Shown piece after piece: positions 58,994 to 64,000 of a DNA stretch of 64,000 bases. Below the pieces are notes generated by a model. That model was not told the origin of the DNA. It worked only from the letters and a program-made list of their open reading frames with translations, and made no database searches. Within the stretch, counting starts at the first letter, position 1, and the number at the start of each line of letters is the position of its first letter. Source of the stretch: Megamonas sp. UBA1796 (GTDB lineage: Bacteria; Bacillota; Negativicutes; Selenomonadales; Selenomonadaceae); NCBI GenBank assembly GCA_002319795.1, contig DCFU01000043.1, positions 73,666 through 137,665 of the forward strand, in the 5' to 3' direction. Position numbers and translations under genes: made by a program.

Positions 58994-60880
58994 ATGGAAG
59001 ATTTATTGTATGTGATTCCTGCTAATTCTTCAAAAGAGGATATTTTGTCGGCATTGAAAGCGCATCCGGAAATTAAGTTTGTTTCTCTTGTCGGTATCGA
59101 TCTTGCCGGTAACGATACAGATGAAAAGATTCCAATGGGGATTTTCCTTAAGGATATTGATGATTTCTATGCTGGGACTGCCGTACAGACCGATGGTTCT
59201 TCGGTCGTACTTACAGGTATTGCTACGCTTAATAATGCTAAAGTTGATATGCCAATCGATCCGAGTGTTAATTGGTTTATTGATTATAATTATGAATTTT
59301 TTGATGAAGAGACAGAAAAACCTGTAGGTACATTGCGTATACCGGCTTTCCTGATTCATGAAGGCAAGCGTGTTGATTCCCGTGCTGTATTAAAGGATAC
59401 TTTGGCTTTTGTAAAGAAGGAGCTTTTGGGACTCTTCAAGAAGCACCCATCTATATCCGGGTTGGAGCATATAAATGCCGCGGAGATAGAGGATATCCAG
59501 TTTACCTCAGCAACCGAGCTGGAGTTTTGGGTAAAGACGCCGTTGGAGGAAGTCGATATAGAAGAAATGTCTGCTTCGCAGGTCATGCAGGAACAGTATT
59601 GGCAGCGTACGCATGGTGCAGTGCGCACGGCTCTTGAACATGTCGTTCTGCGTGTCAATGCATATGGTCTGGGTGTAGAGATGGGGCATAAAGAAGTGGG
59701 CGGCCTCAAAGCTCAAATCGATGAATCTGGTAATATGACGCATGTCTGTGAGCAGATTGAGTTGGATTGGAAATATGCAGATGCATTGCAGGCAGCGGAT
59801 AATGAATTGCTGGTTCGTACAATTGTTAGAGAAATTTTCCGTGAAAATGGTATGGAAGTAAGCTTTAAAGCCAAACCGATGATTGGTCTGGCTGGTAATG
59901 GCGAACATACCCATATTGGCATGGCAGGAGTTCTTAAGGGAGGAAAGGTCGTTAATCTCTTCTCTCCCAAGGAAATGACCAAAGATTTCATGAGTGCGGT
60001 AGGATACGGTGCCATTATGGGGCTTCTGAAGCATTATGAGGTTATAAATCCGTTTGTTTCCGCTACGAATGATTCGCTGAACCGTTTGAAGCCAGGCTTT
60101 GAAGCTCCGGTTTGCATTGTAACTTCGTTGGGTCATTCTCCGGCAGTTCCATCCCGGAATCGTACGATTCTGGCTGGTTTGGTACGAGATATCCAGAATC
60201 CGTATGCTACACGTTTTGAGCTTCGTGCCTGCAATCCATATACGAATACTTATATTGTGCTGGCAGCTATTTATTCCGTGGTTCTTGATGGAGTGAGGGT
60301 CGCTGTAACCAAAACGACAGGTGAACTTTGTGCGGAGCTTTCGAAAGAGGCCGGGGCTGAGGGCTTCTACTTTGAGAAGGAGCGTGCATATCGCAGCGAG
60401 GATGATGTATTCGAGGATTATACGGAAGAGGAACGAAACCGTCTTTTTGGGGCTCCTCCGGCTACGGTTTGGGAAAATGTGTCGAATCTTGGCAACTATC
60501 CAGAAAAGAGAACCGTCATTACTGCAGGCGGTGCGTTGTCTGATCAGATTATAGAGGCGTTTGTTGGCGGGGCGCTGCTTCGCTGGAAGACGGAGATTAT
60601 CAGGCGCATCATTCCTGAAAATCGTGACATTGTTAGGAAGGCAAAAGAAATTCAAGCTTCCTTCGTAACGGATCAGGATTCGTATAATTGGAATAAAATC
60701 AATGGGATCCGTACATATCTTGCAAAAGATAGCATTGATGAAAAATCCTTGTTCACTTTGCTTATTAATGCTTTGAATGAGGGGGATTATGCGACGGCCT
60801 CAGGATTACAGGTTGAGATGTATGATAAAGTTGAGGAACTGAAGACCCTGTATGATGCTTATCATAAGAATATGATTTAA
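58994..60880 (+). CDS. glnA: Glutamine synthetase (long form with C-terminal extension)
   Basis: A 628-residue synthetase that condenses glutamate and ammonia with ATP. The catalytic domain shows TSATELEFWVKTP, GVEMGHKEVGGLKAQIDESG, GLAGNGEHTHIGMAG and SRNRTILAGL...FELRACNPYTNTY. About 120-140 residues beyond the usual GSI end form an extra C-terminal helical region (from about NRDIVRKAKEIQASF). ATG 58994 follows AAGGTGG; upstream frame runs through the leader RNA. Single-gene unit, ended by a strong terminator. Its length and tail differ from classic GSI-alpha and GSIII. Confidence 0.9.
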   Translation: MEDLLYVIPANSSKEDILSALKAHPEIKFVSLVGIDLAGNDTDEKIPMGIFLKDIDDFYAGTAVQTDGSSVVLTGIATLNNAKVDMPIDPSVNWFIDYNYEFFDEETEKPVGTLRIPAFLIHEGKRVDSRAVLKDTLAFVKKELLGLFKKHPSISGLEHINAAEIEDIQFTSATELEFWVKTPLEEVDIEEMSASQVMQEQYWQRTHGAVRTALEHVVLRVNAYGLGVEMGHKEVGGLKAQIDESGNMTHVCEQIELDWKYADALQAADNELLVRTIVREIFRENGMEVSFKAKPMIGLAGNGEHTHIGMAGVLKGGKVVNLFSPKEMTKDFMSAVGYGAIMGLLKHYEVINPFVSATNDSLNRLKPGFEAPVCIVTSLGHSPAVPSRNRTILAGLVRDIQNPYATRFELRACNPYTNTYIVLAAIYSVVLDGVRVAVTKTTGELCAELSKEAGAEGFYFEKERAYRSEDDVFEDYTEEERNRLFGAPPATVWENVSNLGNYPEKRTVITAGGALSDQIIEAFVGGALLRWKTEIIRRIIPENRDIVRKAKEIQASFVTDQDSYNWNKINGIRTYLAKDSIDEKSLFTLLINALNEGDYATASGLQVEMYDKVEELKTLYDAYHKNMI

Positions 60881-60910
60881 TATCTAAAAAACGTAATAAA
60901 TAGGCTAACT

Positions 60911-60951
60911 CAAGCGCTGATTGTCTGCAATCAGCGCTTGTCTGCGTTTTT
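60911..60951 (+). terminator. glnA terminator
   Basis: CAAGCGCTGATTG (60911-60923) pairs perfectly with CAATCAGCGCTTG (60928-60940) around loop TCTG, followed by TCTGCGTTTTT. Confidence 0.85.
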
Positions 60952-60998
60952 GGAGGAGAGTAGCTTTTCCAAGATTTCTGCTGTATTTGTTCGGTTCG

Positions 60999-61088
60999 TC
61001 TTACTACAAACTTAAATATGAACGCATTTCTAAAATAAGAGGTAAGAAAAGAGCGATTATTGTTATTGCTAGAATGATTCTCAACTAA
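60999..61088 (+). pseudogene. C-terminal relic of an IS110-family transposase
   Basis: The frame encodes YYKLKYERISKIRGKKRAII then VIARMILN before a stop. This matches from memory the C-terminal end of IS110/IS116/IS902 transposases (a Tyr-x-x-Leu segment, RGKK, and A-x-ARxIL). The rest of the protein, including the DEDD domain, is missing, and the usual continuation after MIL is lost. No terminal repeats could be seen; IS110 elements normally lack them. Confidence 0.65.
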
Positions 61089-61174
61089 GGCTATTAAACA
61101 AGCTTTGAAATATTTCAGTTCTCTGTTTGTTGGTTCTCCGTAATTCGTATAGATTTTCTGATTAAGTGCAGAAT

Positions 61175-61224
61175 AATCAAGCCTGTCTCCTGGCTCACTC
61201 CAGGAGACAGGCTTGATTTTTTCA
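61175..61224 (+). terminator. Perfect 19-bp terminator hairpin
   Basis: AATCAAGCCTGTCTCCTGG (61175-61193) and its exact complement (61200-61218) enclose loop CTCACT, followed by TTTTTTC. No intact gene precedes it; it could belong to the decayed element or a small RNA. Confidence 0.8.
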
Positions 61225-61353
61225 TAAACATGCAGTTTCTACTCTTGTATCAATTTATTGTACAGGAGAAAATACGAACTTTTTGTTTAGAGAATGGGAT
61301 GAATTACAGACGATGAATTTCATGAGCCTGGGTTTCGTTTCATGGATATGTTG

Positions 61354-61394
61354 CATAGTGGAAGTAGAAAATGGAAGCAGACTATTCCACTATG
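61354..61394. promoter_or_regulatory. Inverted repeat upstream of the RraA operon
   Basis: CATAGTGGAA (61354-61363) and TTCCACTATG (61385-61394) are perfect complements with 21 bases between them, and TAG/CTA can extend the stem. About 150 bases upstream of the operon start; a regulator site or an mRNA hairpin. Confidence 0.4.
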
Positions 61395-61543
61395 TGTATG
61401 TGACGTAGAAGGTTTTTAAGTACAAAGATTTTTTGTAGAAAATGAAAATTTATACTGTTTGATTTGGATTGTATAATGTATTACTATGAATTTAAAGAAA
61501 AATTAAGCAATACAAAAAATACAATCTATTGGAGGAACTTATC

Positions 61544-62245
61544 ATGTCAATTGGAAATCGAGTCTATTTGAGAAAACCTGAGGCGCCGCAGGAGCTGCTG
61601 GACGCCTTTGCCCAGATACCGGCAGCTAACATCGCTGACAGTGTCGGCCGCCTGTGTGCCATGCATCCGCGCATCCGCCTGATGTCAAGCCCGGATCAGC
61701 CGGTGTCTGTCGGCCGCGCTATTACGGTAAAGAGTCGTGCTGGTGATAATCTGATGCTGCATAAGGCATTGAATATGGCGCAGGAACATGATGTCATCCT
61801 AGTGACGAACGATACGGGCGAGTCCTATCGGGCACTTATGGGAGAAATCATGTTTACTTTTGCTGCTTATAAGAAGCTGGCCGGGATTATTCTGGATGCT
61901 CCGCTGCGTGATATAGATGCTGTAAAGAAGATGAAGCTGCCAATCTACGCACAGTGTACGAATCCAGGCGGTCCTTATAAGGATGGCACTGGTGAGGTCA
62001 ATGTGCCGGTTTCCTGCGGTGGGATTAGTGTGAATCCAGGCGATCTGGTGGTTATGGATGCGGATGGGATTGTGGTAGTTCCGTTGCAGGATGCAGACGA
62101 GACACTGCGGGCAGCACGGGCCTTCCAAAAACAGGATGCAGCTAAGGTGGTGGCCGCTGCAACCGGTCAGGCAAAGCGGGGATGGGTGGAAAATAAACTT
62201 GAGGAGCACGGAACAGAAATTATTGATGCCTGTTACCTGAAGTAA
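61544..62245 (+). CDS. RraA-like protein (HMG/CHA aldolase family)
   Basis: A 233-residue member of the RraA/dimethylmenaquinone-methyltransferase-like fold (COG0684). Conserved GEIMFTFAAYKKLAGIILDA then PLRD (the Gly-x20-Arg-Asp pattern that binds pyruvate moieties) and VNPGDLVVMDADGIVVVP are visible. In context with a 2-hydroxyacid dehydrogenase and a dicarboxylate transporter it is more likely a 4-hydroxy-2-oxoacid aldolase or decarboxylase than the RNase E inhibitor. ATG 61544 is behind GGAGGAAC. Confidence 0.85.
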   Translation: MSIGNRVYLRKPEAPQELLDAFAQIPAANIADSVGRLCAMHPRIRLMSSPDQPVSVGRAITVKSRAGDNLMLHKALNMAQEHDVILVTNDTGESYRALMGEIMFTFAAYKKLAGIILDAPLRDIDAVKKMKLPIYAQCTNPGGPYKDGTGEVNVPVSCGGISVNPGDLVVMDADGIVVVPLQDADETLRAARAFQKQDAAKVVAAATGQAKRGWVENKLEEHGTEIIDACYLK

Positions 62246-62261
62246 GAAGGAGAGTACAGAT

Positions 62262-63251
62262 ATGGAAACGATCGCTTTGATGGGACCTTATGACGATGCT
62301 ATCAAGAAGGTGTTGCGAGAGCAGGCTCCAGATTGTTTTGATTTTGTGGATGTACCCGATAAAACAGCATTTCATTTGCTGCGACATGTAAACTACATCA
62401 TCCTGCGCGTATTGGGCACATCTGGAGAACTCATCCGTTCTCTGCCGGATCTCAGGCTGATTCAGCGCTGGGGAGTTGGATTCGATAAGGTTGATATCCA
62501 TGCGGCTGGAGAACGGAATATTCCGGTTGCTGTCACGCCGGGCATGAATGCGGCCTCTGTCTCGGAGATGGCGGTGCTACATATGTTGGCAGTATACCGC
62601 AAGTTACTTACGCTCCATAATAACGTAAAAAACGGACAGTGGCAACAGCCGGGACTGGCAAGCTGTTCCTATACGATTTGTGGCAAAACGGTGGGATTGG
62701 TAGGTCTGGGGAATATCGGTAAGATGGTCGCGAAAAAGGTTCAAGCCTTTGGCGCCGAGGTGCAGTATTATGATCTGTTTCGTCTGTCATCAGTAGAAGA
62801 GTTGAAGCTGGGGATACGTTATCTGGAGCTGAAAGAGTTGATGAGAAGCTCCGATATTATCAGTCTGCATGTGCCGCTGACGGATGCAACGCATAATATG
62901 ATCAATCGTGAAGCACTGAGCCTCATGAAACCCGAGGCTATTCTGGTCAATACAGCCCGTGGCGGTCTTGTACAGGAAGAGGCATTGGCGGAGGCCCTGC
63001 GTATGCATAAAATTCTGGGAGCTGGTTTGGATTGTCAGGAGTCTGAACCGCCAACACCGAATCAGTCTTTGCTGCAGTTGGATAATGTGGTGCTTACACC
63101 GCATATGGGGGGCAGTACGATGGATACAAGCCTGAATATGGCCAAGCACTGCATTGAGAATATCGTTCGGATCAGCCGGGGAGAGGAACTGCCGCTGCGA
63201 GATGTGGTAAATAGGGAGTACCTGCCCAAACGGAAGACACAGACGTTGTAG
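62262..63251 (+). CDS. D-2-hydroxyacid dehydrogenase (NAD-dependent, PGDH-like)
   Basis: A 329-residue enzyme. The NAD-binding motif VGLVGLGNIGKMVAKKVQAF lies near 145-165; catalytic Arg in LVNTARGGLV, Glu in CQESEPPT and His in LTPHMGGSTMD. It should interconvert a 2-oxo and a D-2-hydroxy acid; the substrate is unknown but probably a dicarboxylate or short hydroxyacid given its neighbours. Ribosome site AAGGAGAG, 17 bases after the RraA-like gene. Confidence 0.9.
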   Translation: METIALMGPYDDAIKKVLREQAPDCFDFVDVPDKTAFHLLRHVNYIILRVLGTSGELIRSLPDLRLIQRWGVGFDKVDIHAAGERNIPVAVTPGMNAASVSEMAVLHMLAVYRKLLTLHNNVKNGQWQQPGLASCSYTICGKTVGLVGLGNIGKMVAKKVQAFGAEVQYYDLFRLSSVEELKLGIRYLELKELMRSSDIISLHVPLTDATHNMINREALSLMKPEAILVNTARGGLVQEEALAEALRMHKILGAGLDCQESEPPTPNQSLLQLDNVVLTPHMGGSTMDTSLNMAKHCIENIVRISRGEELPLRDVVNREYLPKRKTQTL

Positions 63252-63303
63252 TTCGGCAAAAGATTTCTGATACCAAGCACTCATTTTTGAAGGAGTTGGA
63301 AAT

Positions 63304-64000
63304 ATGGCGATCAAATCTGTATCAACGATTCCGGCTGTATCTAAAGGTGCAAAGCTGGATATTTGGCGCAAGAAAGTCGGATTTCCTCTAACGGCAATCC
63401 TGTTTGCCGGAGTTCTGCTTATGCCGCTGCCGGACGGACTGACAGTTGCGGGACAGCGGGCACTGGCCATATTGGTAGCGCTGGTTACATTGTATCTTAC
63501 GGAGCCGGTTGAGCTGGCGGTAGCAAGCATCATGGTTGTGCCAGCGGCGGTGCTTTTGGGACTCGGTAAGACCTCGCAAGTGCTGATGAATTTCGCGACA
63601 AGCCCAATTTTTTTGTTGGTAGGGGCAATTATCATGTCTGCCGCTATGGAAAAGACAGGATTGGCAGAACGCTTTACGTATTACCTGCTTTCGAAGATTG
63701 GCTGCTCTGCAAAGCATATTACATTGGGCGTTACTATGGTGCTGGCCTTTATGATTCCATCCACGACAGCGCGTACGGCTATCCTGCTGCCTGTCTGTCT
63801 GGGCATCATCAGGCCTCTACAATCAGGTAAATAACATTGAGGAGGGGGTACGTTCACGATTTGCAGTGGGCTTGCTGTTGACACTGGCCTTTACGAATTC
63901 GACAATTTGTGCGGGTATACTCACGGCGACAACGCCGAATCCTATAACCATTGATTATATCCGGCAGGCAAGTGGCGTTACAATTTCCTATATGGACTGG
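63304..64000 (+). pseudogene. DASS-family (SLC13) dicarboxylate/sulfate transporter, frameshifted and cut by the window end
   Basis: The first frame encodes 176 residues with GFPLTAILFAGVLLMPLPDG, EPVELAVASIMVVPAAVLLG and AFMIPSTTARTAILLPVCLG, typical DASS segments, then stops at 63834. The family sequence resumes in the +1 frame from 63815 (LYNQVNNIEEGVRSRFAVGL, then TLAFTNSTICAGILTATTPN) and stays open to 64000. Removing one C of the pair at 63814-63815 restores a single reading frame. Hence a one-base insertion or a sequencing error. AAGGAGTTGG precedes ATG. Likely imports the operon's substrate. Confidence 0.85.

Larger units (their letters stand above)
60881..61543. other. 663-base spacer: terminator, transposase relic, hairpin, operator-like repeat
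   Basis: No intact gene. It contains in order the glnA terminator (60911), a 29-codon IS110-type relic (60999), a perfect 19-bp terminator hairpin (61175) with no intact gene before it, and an inverted repeat (61354-61394) upstream of the RraA operon. Looks like a site of past insertion and decay. Confidence 0.7.

Noticed and set aside
59507..60655. Long 382-codon open frame antisense to glnA
   Set aside because: It is a shadow of the glnA codon pattern; no ribosome site, composition rich in Asn/Ile/His/Cys, and no recognisable motifs.
60881..64000. Prophage or integrative element at the 3' part of the window
   Set aside because: No integrase, phage structural gene, or attachment-site repeats; only a short IS relic is present.

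Overview
The window looks like a chromosomal segment of a motile Gram-negative-type Firmicute, most likely a Selenomonas-like member of the Negativicutes. The basis is gene content and order: dprA-topA-trmFO-hslV-hslU-codY runs directly into one very long flagellar/chemotaxis cluster, with RNase P RNA, a c-di-AMP (ydaO-type) riboswitch, Firmicute-type CodY, FliY, CheC/CheD and FlbD. Base composition is moderate, ribosome sites are strong, and TTG starts are frequent (about ten of the genes). The taxonomic placement is an inference.

Layout. 1-5.1 kb: tRNA-Asn, trmK, a Nif3-family protein, thiE, rnpB, a c-di-AMP riboswitch with its NlpC/P60 cell-wall hydrolase, a tiny minus-strand membrane-peptide gene with its own terminator, an orphan domain of dihydropteroate synthase, and folB. 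5.3-13 kb: dprA, topA, trmFO, hslVU, codY. 13.1-46.4 kb: the flagellar cluster (flgB, flgC, fliE-J, a lytic transglycosylase, motE-like, fliK, flgD, a TIGR02530-like gene, flgE, flbD, fliL, fliM, fliY, cheY, fliO-R, flhB, flhA, flhF, flhG, PilZ, cheB, cheA, cheW, cheC, cheD, fliA, a FapA-like gene and three poorly known proteins), ending with a GNAT acetyltransferase. motAB, cheR, flagellin and rod genes other than flgB/flgC are not in the window.

46.5-61 kb is an accessory, mostly metabolic region: divergent MFS/LysR, an amino-acid permease, a stand-alone RsmH paralogue with an N-terminal extension, a secreted asparaginase, an iron-sulfur protein, brnQ behind a terminator-like leader, a TauE/SafE permease, a MerR regulator, a membrane-anchored spermidine-synthase-like protein, and a long glutamine synthetase. 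Many of these genes handle amino acids or nitrogen, which fits the presence of CodY. 61-64 kb: an IS110-type transposase relic, then an RraA-like protein, a D-2-hydroxyacid dehydrogenase and a DASS transporter that is frameshifted and runs off the window end.

Most notable signals: a structured RNA in the glnA 5' leader behind a near-perfect 22-bp palindrome; the 25-residue membrane peptide gene at 4153-4230 (minus); an 11-bp perfect dyad straddling the -35 box of rnpB; a MerR-type promoter with a 19-bp spacer in front of the MFS/spermidine-synthase fusion; and the single-base frameshift in the terminal transporter.
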